Positions 17,020-25,034 are shown, counted from the stretch's first letter. The stretch: DNA of 37,172 bases from Planctomycetota bacterium (GCA_029260735.1 JAJDCR010000109.1:1-37172); one strand, 5' to 3'. The notes: generated by a model from the sequence alone, not told the origin. Program-made: numbers and translations.

Positions 17020-17685
17020 ATGCACTACCGAATAATACTTGCTCTTTTCTTTTTTTCTTCTTCTCTTTTTGCCTTTACTGTGACAGGCTTTGCTCCCTCT
17101 GTTTTTAATACCAATACTGCAACCATGGATGCTGCTTTAGGAATTGATGGTAGCTACACAGTAGAAGGGTTTGAGGATGCTACTTTTGCAACTGGTCTTA
17201 CTGTGACTTACGAACACCCTAATTTTTCTTCTGCTCACGAATTTTCAAGCGATACCAATCTTTCTTGGGACAATAGTAATAACTTAGTGGTGGTCGGAGG
17301 AAACTTTTCAGGACGTAATGGAGGAGCTACATTCACTTTTGATCAAGGAGCAAGCTCTTTTGGTATTGGAGTAGGGCAGATGACGTCTACGGGATGGTCA
17401 ATCATCGTCAATGGAAACAATGTTTTGGTCAATGACATGATTCTTGAAGTGGCTAACTATGTTAGTAGTAGTAGTCGCAACGGATATATCAAAGTAGATG
17501 CTCAAAACGGGGAAGTAATCAACTCTGTTCGGATTCAAAGAAGTGCTGCCGGTGACCGAGTTCATTTTGATCACCTGGCTTTTCAAACAAGTAGTGTTTC
17601 TGCTGTTCCAGAACCTTCTAGTTTTGTTTTGTTGCTCTCGACTTTGGTTTTTCTAGGGCATCGAGCTCGCAAAACGATCAAATAA
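17020..17685 (+). CDS. Exported PEP-CTERM protein of unknown function
   Basis: A 221-residue exported protein. A signal peptide (ILALFFFSSSLFAF, about 6-19) is followed by a Thr/Ser/Asn-rich beta-type domain without a family I can name. The C-terminus is a textbook PEP-CTERM anchor: VPEPSS near residue 197, a hydrophobic helix (FVLLLSTLVFLG) and a basic tail (HRARKTIK). In other bacteria exosortase recognises this tail and attaches or releases the protein at the envelope surface; no exosortase gene is in the window. AAGGA lies 10 bases before the ATG. The gene ends 8 bases from the convergent DNRLRE-type gene. The role is unknown; surface or extracellular-matrix protein is the usual inference. 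Confidence 0.85.
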   Translation: MHYRIILALFFFSSSLFAFTVTGFAPSVFNTNTATMDAALGIDGSYTVEGFEDATFATGLTVTYEHPNFSSAHEFSSDTNLSWDNSNNLVVVGGNFSGRNGGATFTFDQGASSFGIGVGQMTSTGWSIIVNGNNVLVNDMILEVANYVSSSSRNGYIKVDAQNGEVINSVRIQRSAAGDRVHFDHLAFQTSSVSAVPEPSSFVLLLSTLVFLGHRARKTIK

Positions 17686-17693
17686 ATCTTAAA

Positions 17694-18467
17694 TTACTTT
17701 CTCCGTCTTAAACTAAAAGCAAGCGCTAAGGCCATTAGAAGACAAGAAGATGGCTCGGGAACCACCGGGTCAGAAAACTCAGCTCCATCTAAAATCAACT
17801 GTGGGGCGAGTGACCCCAAAAGAACTGGCGAAGAATCAAGACGGCTGAGAGTAGACAGCTCTTTTGACCCCAGATGGTGTAAGGTATCGGCACCATCATC
17901 AATTCTTGTCAAAATCAGAGTCACTTGGTTATTGTTGTCATTTTGGATAAAGCTGGTGAGGCCAGCTAAACTGATCTCACTGCTGAAACCATCATTTCCC
18001 GAGCCGGAGTAGGTAAATGAGCCTAGGAGAAGAGCATCTCCATTGACATCTATATTGTTGAATGGTGTCCCATCGTCGGTAATTCCGGGGGCATTGTTCC
18101 AGGTGATTCCTGTTTCGCTCCAGTTGTCGAGGCTTTGGTTGGTTACTCCATAAACTTCAAAGTTTCGTCCATTGACAGGAGATTCATCAAAACGAAAATC
18201 GTATATCCCTAATTTTGCGTTTGTTATGGTGTTTGCATCAACCGATGACAAGTCAAAGCGCATAAACCCTACTTCTAGATGACTCAAACTGTTTTGAGTG
18301 CGCACTTTCATCGCTCCGTTTCCGGTAGTATTTGGACTACTTTCAAAGACGTGAGCATCCGCTCCACTACCACTCACCACTCCGTCACCATCGTGATCAA
18401 AAGTTGTCACTGTGATAGCAAAAATGTTTGTCACAAACAACGATAAAAGCAAAATCAAGTATTTCAT
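17694..18467 (-). CDS. Exported DNRLRE/CBM96-like protein with PEP-CTERM tail
   Basis: A 257-residue secreted protein. A signal peptide (about 1-18, KYLILLLSLFVTNIFA) leads into a beta-rich domain typical of DNRLRE (CBM96-like) modules: DAHVFESSPN, LEVGFMRFDLSSV, AKLGIYDF, a tryptophan pair in NWSETGITWNNAPG, and SLAGLTSFIQ. Related modules occur in carbohydrate-binding and surface proteins. The tail is VPEPSS, a hydrophobic helix and RRRK, so it should be exosortase-sorted. It lies downstream of and in line with the ABC exporter genes (90-base gap) and converges with the other PEP-CTERM gene. Ligand unknown. Confidence 0.85.
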   Translation of the reverse strand: MKYLILLLSLFVTNIFAITVTTFDHDGDGVVSGSGADAHVFESSPNTTGNGAMKVRTQNSLSHLEVGFMRFDLSSVDANTITNAKLGIYDFRFDESPVNGRNFEVYGVTNQSLDNWSETGITWNNAPGITDDGTPFNNIDVNGDALLLGSFTYSGSGNDGFSSEISLAGLTSFIQNDNNNQVTLILTRIDDGADTLHHLGSKELSTLSRLDSSPVLLGSLAPQLILDGAEFSDPVVPEPSSCLLMALALAFSLRRRK

Positions 18468-18557
18468 AGCATTTCCCCAACGCTTTTCTTAAAAATTAAT
18501 CTAAAAAACTAAAGCTTTAATAAAAATTATACAACACCTTTTCTAAAAATGCAACTA

Positions 18558-19292
18558 TTAAGAGCAGATTACATTCTTCTCGAATTTATGATATAAAATA
18601 CGAATGGCAAGAGTTTGCGTGAGGAGGGCCATGAATACAGCGATCCAAAAAAATAGCTCTGACCCTCCCTCCTGTACCGCTGTAAAGTAAGCTATGATAG
18701 GCCAATACGAAGGCAAAACTCCACAGAGTAAATGCCAGTAGCTGGGGACAAAAAACATGGCCATCGGAAAAAGAATGAGAAAGCCTGATCCTTTTAAAAC
18801 GGCAAAGCCCTCTACTTGATTTCGGGCAAAGCTGGCGACAACTAGAGCTATAAAGGGAGCGTTGAGGGCGGCGACAGCAGCTACAGACCATAGCTTTAGA
18901 GAAGAGATTGAGAGCAAATTCATTTCGATATGGACAAGAGCGACAAGGGGAACACTGGCAAGGGTGTATATGAAAATGCGTAGGGTAAAGTAGTTTTTTA
19001 GGGAAAAAGGGGTTACGGCAATGGGAAGCAATGAATTTTCATCTTTTTCATCAAGGATTTGGAAAGCCATTACTGTTCCAAAGTAGGCTGGGCCTGTGAT
19101 AATAAGAAGAACAATGATAAGAGGATAGTAATGGACAAGATCAAGTTGAGCAGAAAGCTTTTCTGTGAGAAGAGGAATTCCCCACCGGGCAAGAAGACCA
19201 AAAAGTAAGGGGGCAATAATCAAGAAAAAGAGAAAAGGATCGCGGAGGATTCTTCTCGCATCAGAGCGAAAGACATTTATCCAGGTGCTCAT
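18558..19292 (-). CDS. ABC-2 type exporter, membrane subunit 2
   Basis: A 244-residue hydrophobic protein with about six transmembrane helices, in the ABC-2 permease style. The N-terminus has a cytoplasmic amphipathic stretch (FRSDARRILRDPFLF) before the first helix, and EKDENSLLPIAVTPFSLKNY lies in a cytoplasmic loop, a common arrangement in drug- and lipid-exporting ABC-2 proteins. It overlaps the preceding permease by 4 bases (stop and start share ATGA), so the two are translationally coupled and probably form a heterodimer with the ATPase encoded upstream. The layout of one ATPase and two different permeases resembles the mycobacterial Rv2686c-Rv2688c fluoroquinolone exporter, but the substrate cannot be read from sequence. 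Confidence 0.82.
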   Translation of the reverse strand: MSTWINVFRSDARRILRDPFLFFLIIAPLLFGLLARWGIPLLTEKLSAQLDLVHYYPLIIVLLIITGPAYFGTVMAFQILDEKDENSLLPIAVTPFSLKNYFTLRIFIYTLASVPLVALVHIEMNLLSISSLKLWSVAAVAALNAPFIALVVASFARNQVEGFAVLKGSGFLILFPMAMFFVPSYWHLLCGVLPSYWPIIAYFTAVQEGGSELFFWIAVFMALLTQTLAIRILYHKFEKNVICS

Positions 19293-19993
19293 GATAATCC
19301 TTCTTTACGCTTAGAGATAAAGTGATGAAAAGCTTTGATGCTTAGATGAAAGGCGCAAAAAATCCATAGAAGCAAAATGCCAGTCGCTTTATAAAACTCA
19401 GAAGGAGGCATATTGTTTAAGCAACCAGCTAGAAGTATCATTGTCGGGTAGCTAGGAAGAGCCCAGAGCAAAAAATGATCGATAATTCCGAGATGCCAGT
19501 ATATGGGAATGCTCGTAATCATAAGGGTGAGGGATAAGCAGATAAAGTAATTGTTGATTCTACTAAAGGGAGAAGCGATGATTAGCCCGAGTAGTGTATA
19601 AAAAGAGGCCGATAGACTAACGGCAACTATAACTCGCAACCAGTCACTCTCTCCTGCCTTAAAAAAAAGAATAGTGCTGGATATAAGTGTACAGAGTACG
19701 GTTAAAGACACTACCTTGGAAAGAATCCAAGTGCTAGTTGGCAAAGGAGTGATCATGGCCGCATAGATAGAGCCTTGTCGTTTTTCTAAAAACAAGATTC
19801 CTGCAATGAACATTAGGCCAATAATACATATATCGCCAAAGAGAAGGGCCGAAACCCATCTATTAGCATGCTCAGGAGGTAATGACGAAACGAGAGGAAT
19901 CCAGACTAAGGTGACAACGAGTCCGGCTAACCAAAATCTTTGTCGAAACTGTAAGACAAAGTCCCACCATAAGAGATGACAAAAGGTCTTCAC
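19289..19993 (-). CDS. ABC-2 type exporter, membrane subunit 1
   Basis: A 234-residue multi-spanning protein with about six helices. It shares the plan of its neighbour: a short cytoplasmic N-terminus, a first helix near residues 20-40, and a loop with LEKRQGSIYAAMITPLPTSTW before the third helix. That loop corresponds to the EKDENSLLPIAVTP loop of the other subunit, so the two are paralogous halves of one transporter. Its start overlaps the stop of the ATPase gene by 4 bases and its stop overlaps the next permease start by 4 bases. Substrate unknown. Confidence 0.82.
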   Translation of the reverse strand: MKTFCHLLWWDFVLQFRQRFWLAGLVVTLVWIPLVSSLPPEHANRWVSALLFGDICIIGLMFIAGILFLEKRQGSIYAAMITPLPTSTWILSKVVSLTVLCTLISSTILFFKAGESDWLRVIVAVSLSASFYTLLGLIIASPFSRINNYFICLSLTLMITSIPIYWHLGIIDHFLLWALPSYPTMILLAGCLNNMPPSEFYKATGILLLWIFCAFHLSIKAFHHFISKRKEGLS

Positions 19994-20841
19994 AGCAAGG
20001 CCCTGCCTGTTGTCTCAATAAAAATATCCTCTAGAGATGCTTCTTGGCTATGGATAGTTTCTATCTCATGAGACTGTAAAACTTCTAAGAACTGGGCATT
20101 TTTCCCTAAACCTTGCAAGTCAAATTGGGCTTTTTTGACTTCTCCACTCGAATACTCCACGACCACTTGTTTTTTACCCTGGTTAAGTTTGAGCTTGCGA
20201 GGAGAGTCGATGAGTTTAAGTTCTCCCTCAACGATAAAAGCAACGCGGTCGCAGAGTTCATCTGCGTCGTGCATGTTGTGGGTGGTCAGAAAAATTGTTT
20301 TCCCTTTATTTTTTAAGGAAATGATAATGTCTTTTAGTTTGCGGGCATTGACAGGATCTAGACCTGCGGTGGGTTCATCGAGAAAAAGAATATCGGGATC
20401 ATGCAAAATGGCCCGGACAAAATTTAGGCGCATTTTCATTCCCTTAGAGAAATTGCTTACCATTTGCCTTGCAGCATTTTCTAACCCTACAAGTTGTAAT
20501 AACTCCAAAGGATCTTGGGTTTCTTTTCCATAAAAAGAGGCAAACAAATTTAGATTTTCCAGAGCACTTAGTTTGTTGAAGTGATTGGGCAACTCAAAGC
20601 CGACTCCTATTTTTTGATAGAACTCTCTTCCCCAAGCCTTGGCCTCCTTATCAAAAATACTAATTTCTCCTTGGTAGTTCGTTAGCAAACCAACTAAGAG
20701 TTTCTGAGTGGTGCTTTTACCTGAACCACTGGGGCCGAGAAAGCCAAATATTTCTCCCCGATCAATTTGGAAATCTAGTTCTTTAATTGTGGGGGTTTTC
20801 TGACCTGGATAGGTGTAGAGCAAGGATTTTACTTTAATCAT
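19990..20841 (-). CDS. ABC exporter ATP-binding subunit
   Basis: A 283-residue ATPase of an export-type ABC transporter. The Walker A motif is GPSGSGKST at 36-44, a signature-like NFSKGMKMRL lies near 135, Walker B is ILFLDEPTAGLD near 155, and the switch histidine is in TTHNMHDADELCDR near 190. The C-terminal region (about 215-283, ending in SLEDIFIETTGRALL) is typical of drug/lipid ABC-2 ATPases. It begins a three-gene unit with the two permeases, joined by 4-base overlaps. A PEP-CTERM gene lies just upstream on the same strand (43-base gap) and another just downstream, so all five may be co-transcribed. Function as an exporter is firm; the cargo is unknown. Confidence 0.92.
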   Translation of the reverse strand: MIKVKSLLYTYPGQKTPTIKELDFQIDRGEIFGFLGPSGSGKSTTQKLLVGLLTNYQGEISIFDKEAKAWGREFYQKIGVGFELPNHFNKLSALENLNLFASFYGKETQDPLELLQLVGLENAARQMVSNFSKGMKMRLNFVRAILHDPDILFLDEPTAGLDPVNARKLKDIIISLKNKGKTIFLTTHNMHDADELCDRVAFIVEGELKLIDSPRKLKLNQGKKQVVVEYSSGEVKKAQFDLQGLGKNAQFLEVLQSHEIETIHSQEASLEDIFIETTGRALL

Positions 20842-20884
20842 CGAATGATTTCTCGCGAAATGTTGACTTACTTACTTGGTGAAC

Positions 20885-21718
20885 CTAACTTTTTCTCACG
20901 ATAAAAAATGGCAAAAAGGCCAGGAGAAGAAGAAGAAAAGAACTTGCTTCAGGAATCGAAGCAAAATCTGCTGGAACATCACCATCGCCCAAAACTACTT
21001 CATCAATGAAACCATTAAAGAACTGCCCCGTATTGCTTCCATCATTCAGACGGACAATAGCACCAATGCCAATATCTCCCGCCGTGTTATCTAATGCGCC
21101 GTTAAAGGTGCCCGTATTTTGTAAAACGCCATCGACAAATAGGCTTATATTCGTTCCGTCCCAAACCGCTCTTACAGTAAACCATTGACCTATTTGAGCA
21201 AAATTAGAATTGGTAGCGACATCGATAAAATTAGAAGCGCTATTGCCAATATGAAAACCAAAGCCACCATCCGCTTTTAATTCTAGCCAATAGCCGTTAT
21301 TGTTCACTACTCCGGTCGCTTGGTTTAGATTAGCAAATTTACGAAGAATGACAGATTGCTTGATTTCGCTAGGGTTTACCCTTGCTTCAATGGTTAGACT
21401 TCCTAAGTTTGTAAAAATATCATTATCCACAGCACTAAGATAAGAACCGTTATTATTGAATGTACTGCCATTATCTAATAAAATGGACGCTCCACTTGTG
21501 CTAGGGGCGGGAGCCTCGTATGTGATGTCTCGTGGCCCTGCTTTTGTTGCCGTGAAGCCATTAACTACATCGTTATCTGTAACAACAGAGTCATTTATAT
21601 TTACTCCAGGAGGAAGATCAAATTTCCAGTGAGCAATGACTCCGGCCGAAGAGAAAGATATAGAAATAAACCATAAAAAAAAGATAAAAAATGAAAGGAA
21701 TAAAGATTTTTTTTGCAT
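20885..21718 (-). CDS. Exported LamG/concanavalin-A-like protein with PEP-CTERM-type (PEA) tail
   Basis: A 277-residue secreted protein. A signal peptide (about 7-26) is followed by GVIAHWKFDLPPGV and a LamG-type jelly-roll domain (about 85-250): LTIEARVNPSE, YWLELKADGGFGFHI, GQWFTVRAVWDGTNISLFVDG and FNGFIDEVVLGDG. The tail reads IPEASSFLLLLLAFLPFFIVRKS, the PEP-CTERM layout with Ala in place of the second Pro. LamG domains bind carbohydrate or protein ligands; the target here is unknown. It is divergent from the ankyrin gene across 80 bases and lies directly upstream of the ABC exporter genes. A purine-rich AGGTAGAGGG precedes the ATG. Confidence 0.83.
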   Translation of the reverse strand: MQKKSLFLSFFIFFLWFISISFSSAGVIAHWKFDLPPGVNINDSVVTDNDVVNGFTATKAGPRDITYEAPAPSTSGASILLDNGSTFNNNGSYLSAVDNDIFTNLGSLTIEARVNPSEIKQSVILRKFANLNQATGVVNNNGYWLELKADGGFGFHIGNSASNFIDVATNSNFAQIGQWFTVRAVWDGTNISLFVDGVLQNTGTFNGALDNTAGDIGIGAIVRLNDGSNTGQFFNGFIDEVVLGDGDVPADFASIPEASSFLLLLLAFLPFFIVRKS

Positions 21719-21798
21719 TTGTTTTGCCCTCTACCTCGTAATAGTTTTAGTATTAATAATTATTTTAGCATAATTGTTAAAAATGGGAAGAGGTTTTT

Positions 21799-23655
21799 AT
21801 GTCCAAAGATCTTATATTAGCTATCTCATCAAACAATATTAGTAAAGTTAAATCTTTGCTTAAATCAGGAGTTGATGTGAACCAAAGGTTTCCTTCTTGT
21901 TTTTCAGAGAAAGAGTTGATCACTCCTTTGATGCTTGCTGCGGGCTATGATGAAATTATTGATCGAGGAAACTATTTAGATAGGGTTTCCCTAATTCAGT
22001 TACTATTAAAGAAGGGGGCCGACCCTAATGCTACGACGGATAACGAATATAGATCAAGTGCTTTTCTCACGGCCTTGTATTCTTGTCAGGAAGAGACCGT
22101 TTTACTACTTCTTCAGCATACAAGCTCAGAAGTGGTTTCTTTGAGTGGATCTAGAGCTTTGCTGACGGCGTCTTCCTTCAAAAGAGAGCAAGTCATCGAG
22201 GAGTTGATTCTGCGAGGAGTTCCTGTTGATACTTGTTTGGAAAGAGGAGGAACTCCCCTGTCCCAGGCGACCAGAAGATTTAGCACTTCGGTTATGAGGC
22301 AGCTTCTTCTTCATGGAGCAGATGTGAATAGACGAGAAGATGCCGGAGAAACTCCTCTCATCGTTGCAGCCAAGGTGGGGTATTATCGGGGAGTGCGCAC
22401 TCTTATGGCTCATGGAGCAGATCCTAGTTTAAAAGATATCCACGGAAAAACAGCGAAAAATTATACCAAGGATAAAGAAATAAGGCGTGCTCTTCGGACA
22501 AAATCATCTGATCGAGAAGCTTTTTTAGAAGCAGCAGAGGCGGGAAATTTTGACCAAATACAGGTTTTAGCACGAAAGGTCGACTTAAACGAAGAAGATA
22601 AGCAAGGAAACACGGCTGTAATGCTCGCTTGCCAAAAAGGGCACACAAAAATAGCAAAATGGCTTCTTCAGGGTAAAGTAGATATCGAAGTAGCAAATAT
22701 AAATAGAGAGAACATTCTACTGATTGCGGCTCGCTATGGAAATTCTACTGTTCTCAGAGAACTAGAAAAGCACTATGACCATATTCTCTACTTAGAGAGT
22801 AAGTGCCGACAAGGACATACCGCACTTTTTTATTTAGTTAAGGAAGGCCACGAAAAAGCCTTAAGGACATTTTTGAAGCCTCGTATATGGCTTCTAGGAG
22901 AAAAAGACGGAGAGAGAGCTATAGAAGAAGCTTGCAAACAAAAGAATATTGAGATATTGGAGTACATAAAGAGAGAAAAAGACCTCTTGGATCTTCACCA
23001 AGCTCTTGGAAAATTGGACAATAAAAAAATAACCGAGCTTTTAGAAAGAGGAGTGGATATCAATAAAATCGATGCGGTTGGTTTTACAACAGCTTTGCCT
23101 TTTGCGGTAATTTTTCGCAAGGTAGAAGTTGTAAAAACCCTGGTGAATTATGGAGTTGATTTTGAAAAAACAGATCGCACTGGAGTCACCGCCCTTATGA
23201 TGGCTGCAAGCCTCGGAGAAAATGAAATTCTTGAGGTACTCTTAGAGGCAGTGGCCAAAAAATGCGGGAAAGAGCTAAGTCAACTCTGTGTCTCTGAAAT
23301 CACTCAAAAGCAAGGATATCTAATGAGCATCTTTGATTTTAGGGAACCTAAAAAATGGATTTTACGTCTTCAGCAGGAAGATCCTGCTGCTAAGCATATT
23401 CGCAAGAAGATCTCTCAAAAAATTCAACGACGAATAGTAAATTACAAAGGAAAAAAACTTCCGCCAAAAACTTTTACCAAAGAACTTTTATCTGAACTTA
23501 ATCCTTTGATTGAAGGTCGATCTTTATATGGCAAAAGAGCATTTGCTCAAGTAAATCTATCCCCAACGCTTATAGATTTACTCGAAGAAAAACCCCAAGG
23601 AATAAAAAGAAACCAACTTAATCGCTTGCTTTTGGAGGCTCTTCTGAAGTCATAA
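21799..23655 (+). CDS. Ankyrin-repeat protein
   Basis: A 618-residue soluble protein without signal peptide or membrane helix. Roughly residues 1-490 are ankyrin repeats, some regular (GETPLIVAAKVGYYRGVRTL, GNTAVMLACQKGHTKIAKWL, GVTALMMAASLGENEILEVL) and some eroded. The last 110 residues are basic and non-ankyrin (KKISQKIQRRIVNYKGKK), with a charged helical end. Ankyrin repeats mediate protein-protein contacts; no catalytic motif is visible. AGAGG precedes the ATG by about 6 bases. It is transcribed divergently from the LamG gene and is followed by a palindrome and another PEP-CTERM gene. Its partner and role are unknown. Confidence 0.85.
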   Translation: MSKDLILAISSNNISKVKSLLKSGVDVNQRFPSCFSEKELITPLMLAAGYDEIIDRGNYLDRVSLIQLLLKKGADPNATTDNEYRSSAFLTALYSCQEETVLLLLQHTSSEVVSLSGSRALLTASSFKREQVIEELILRGVPVDTCLERGGTPLSQATRRFSTSVMRQLLLHGADVNRREDAGETPLIVAAKVGYYRGVRTLMAHGADPSLKDIHGKTAKNYTKDKEIRRALRTKSSDREAFLEAAEAGNFDQIQVLARKVDLNEEDKQGNTAVMLACQKGHTKIAKWLLQGKVDIEVANINRENILLIAARYGNSTVLRELEKHYDHILYLESKCRQGHTALFYLVKEGHEKALRTFLKPRIWLLGEKDGERAIEEACKQKNIEILEYIKREKDLLDLHQALGKLDNKKITELLERGVDINKIDAVGFTTALPFAVIFRKVEVVKTLVNYGVDFEKTDRTGVTALMMAASLGENEILEVLLEAVAKKCGKELSQLCVSEITQKQGYLMSIFDFREPKKWILRLQQEDPAAKHIRKKISQKIQRRIVNYKGKKLPPKTFTKELLSELNPLIEGRSLYGKRAFAQVNLSPTLIDLLEEKPQGIKRNQLNRLLLEALLKS

Positions 23656-23725
23656 TTTTATTACTATTTTTATTAAAAATTTCTCTGGCATTCTAATGCT
23701 TAATTGGATATAAATTTTAATCTAT

Positions 23726-23750
23726 TTAGGGCGTGTCACACACGCCCTAA
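23726..23750. repeat. Palindrome, GGGCGTGTC family, copy 2
   Basis: Two perfect 11-base arms (TTAGGGCGTGT and its complement) around a 3-base loop, lying between the ankyrin gene and the next PEP-CTERM gene, 56 bases before its ATG. The arms are the same sequence as the palindrome at 1478-1501. No T-run follows directly. Confidence 0.85.
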
Positions 23751-23805
23751 TGAGAGTTTTTTTGTTACTAAAATAAGTCTCTTTCTTTATGATATGGAGA
23801 AAAAA

Positions 23806-24450
23806 ATGAAAAGATATTTAAGTATTTCTTGTATAGTTATAGTCCTGTTAAGTTTACCGTTACATGCAACTGTGATTCCTGGGAGTGTAATTGATAGTGG
23901 CGGAGGACAATTTGTCTTTACTGGTTTAGTGGCAAACACTTCACCTACTATTCCCAATAATAGTCCGGGAGCAATTAATGTTTTAGTGGGGACAATTGAT
24001 CTACAAGCTGGAGAAAGTATAAATGTCACACGCTTAGGAATCGGGGGAGATTCAACAGCTGCTTCTGGAGATAACAGATTCCGTATGGTAGGAGCAGGTC
24101 TTGATTTTACATGGATTGCAGGACAACAATCTACCGCGGCAGACTTTCGTTTGGCCCCAGCTCCTTCTGGAGGTTTTTCTTTTACCAATCCTGGAGATGT
24201 AAACTTTACCTCTCTAGAAGGACAAACGATTAGTATTTTCTGGGATTACCACTTCGATTTTGATGGAGGTAATTCTGTTAATGCGACAGATCCTCTTGGA
24301 AATTCATTCAATGACACCTCTTTTGCTGCGGCTATTCGTCCTTGGTTGCAATTTGAATTTAATAATGCCTCTGTACCAGAAGCAAATAGCTTTCTTTTAA
24401 TGCTTCTAGGTGGTCTTGCCATATCTGTTTACAGCAAATCCAAAAAGTAA
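23806..24450 (+). CDS. Exported protein with PEP-CTERM-type (PEA) tail, unknown function
   Basis: A 214-residue secreted protein. The signal peptide (KRYLSISCIVIVLLSLPLHA) is followed by a beta-type domain of small and polar residues with no recognised family. Features include FDFDGGNSVNATD and a C-terminal VPEANS motif, hydrophobic helix (FLLMLLGGLAISVY) and basic end SKSKK. The PEP-CTERM layout is clear, although the second Pro is Ala. I chose the ATG at 23806 because GGAG lies 7 bases before it and the signal peptide starts there. In-frame upstream starts add residues not expected in a signal peptide. A hairpin-plus-T terminator follows. GGGCGTGTC palindromes lie on both sides of the gene. 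Confidence 0.8.
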   Translation: MKRYLSISCIVIVLLSLPLHATVIPGSVIDSGGGQFVFTGLVANTSPTIPNNSPGAINVLVGTIDLQAGESINVTRLGIGGDSTAASGDNRFRMVGAGLDFTWIAGQQSTAADFRLAPAPSGGFSFTNPGDVNFTSLEGQTISIFWDYHFDFDGGNSVNATDPLGNSFNDTSFAAAIRPWLQFEFNNASVPEANSFLLMLLGGLAISVYSKSKK

Positions 24451-24483
24451 CCAGGATGGAGTTTGAAACGAAAGATTGCTTAG

Positions 24484-24508
24484 AAGGGAAAGACCCTTTT
24501 TCTTTTTT
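24484..24508 (+). terminator. Rho-independent terminator of the PEP-CTERM gene
   Basis: AAGGG and CCCTT pair around AAAGA, followed by TTTCTTTTTT. It is 34 bases downstream of the stop codon and correctly oriented for the + strand gene. Confidence 0.65.
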
Positions 24509-24511
24509 GTA

Positions 24512-24533
24512 GGGCGTGTCTTAGGACATGCCC
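24512..24533. repeat. Palindrome, GGGCGTGTC family, copy 3
   Basis: GGGCGTGTC and GACATGCCC flank TTAG; one position is a G-T wobble. It begins just after the terminator of the PEP-CTERM gene. It is the most diverged of the three palindromes with this core. Confidence 0.75.
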
Positions 24534-24628
24534 GAAACCATCTCTAAAAGTCAAAATTTTTCTAATGCTGCTATCCCCTCTTTTATCGACAATAATATCC
24601 TGCCCAGTTTAATATTTTTGTCAATTAT

Positions 24629-24918
24629 CTACCTTTGAAGAAGTTGAAATCCTGCGCGGGGAATAGCCTCACGGTAAAGCTCTAGACGATGTCCGTGAAA
24701 GCCCCAAGCGAAGTTAGGATCTCGGTCAAACCAAGCAGGCTTGGATACATTAGTGAAATCAATTCCTAGTCGTTTGTAAACAGGGACTGCTCCGAGAAAC
24801 CTTCGATTCCTCGAAAGGCGGGCAAGCCCGAATCCACTCCCATTCCAGCCCCTGCACTAATAATAAGAACGTCGGGATCTTGGATAGCTTTTGCACATTG
24901 ATTGTAGATAGTTGTCAT
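24629..24918 (-). pseudogene. Frameshifted and truncated Sir2-family NAD-dependent deacetylase remnant
   Basis: On the - strand, ATG at 24918 begins MTTIYNQCAKAIQDPDVLI and continues into ISAGAGMGVDSGLPAFRG, the NAD-binding signature of Sir2 proteins. About 15 codons later the frame runs into a stop. A one-base loss after GFS restores homologous-looking sequence in the next frame (AVPVYKRLGIDF, PAWFDRDPNFAWGFHGHRL, YREAIPRAGFQLLQR), which ends at a stop at 24629-24631. That leaves about 96 codons against 240-290 in complete family members. The catalytic-His and zinc-binding parts are missing, and sequence beyond the stop is not Sir2-like. The Asp normal in the LPDFRG motif is Ala. A Shine-Dalgarno-like AGGAAAGG is still present before the ATG. 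It is a decayed gene rather than a short functional protein. Confidence 0.8.
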
Positions 24919-25005
24919 GTTTTTTCTAAGCCTTTCCTTTAAATTGAGGTTTCTGATTCCATTTAATAATAGCTCATTATGGTAAAAAGAAAACGATCTT
25001 CTTTA
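24919..25005. other. Rest of the ankyrin/PEP-CTERM to icd spacer
   Basis: Apart from the terminator, palindrome, Sir2 remnant and icd promoter listed separately, the 676-base spacer 24451-25126 holds no gene I can support. Between 25052 and 25092 there is a short direct repeat AAAAGTTTAGGAC followed by AGGACGAGTCCT, a small palindrome in the icd leader. Confidence 0.5.
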
Positions 25006-25034
25006 TTGATTTTTCAGGATTCATTAAGTAAAAT
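25006..25034 (+). promoter_or_regulatory. Candidate sigma70-type promoter of the isocitrate dehydrogenase gene
   Basis: TTGATT at 25006-25011 and TAAAAT at 25029-25034 are 17 bases apart, close to consensus in sequence and spacing. Transcription would start about 85 bases before the ATG at 25127. Confidence 0.5.

Noticed and set aside
24629..24918. Two short functional genes instead of a Sir2 pseudogene
   Set aside because: The two parts are consecutive pieces of one known fold in different frames, neither complete, and the second has no start site.
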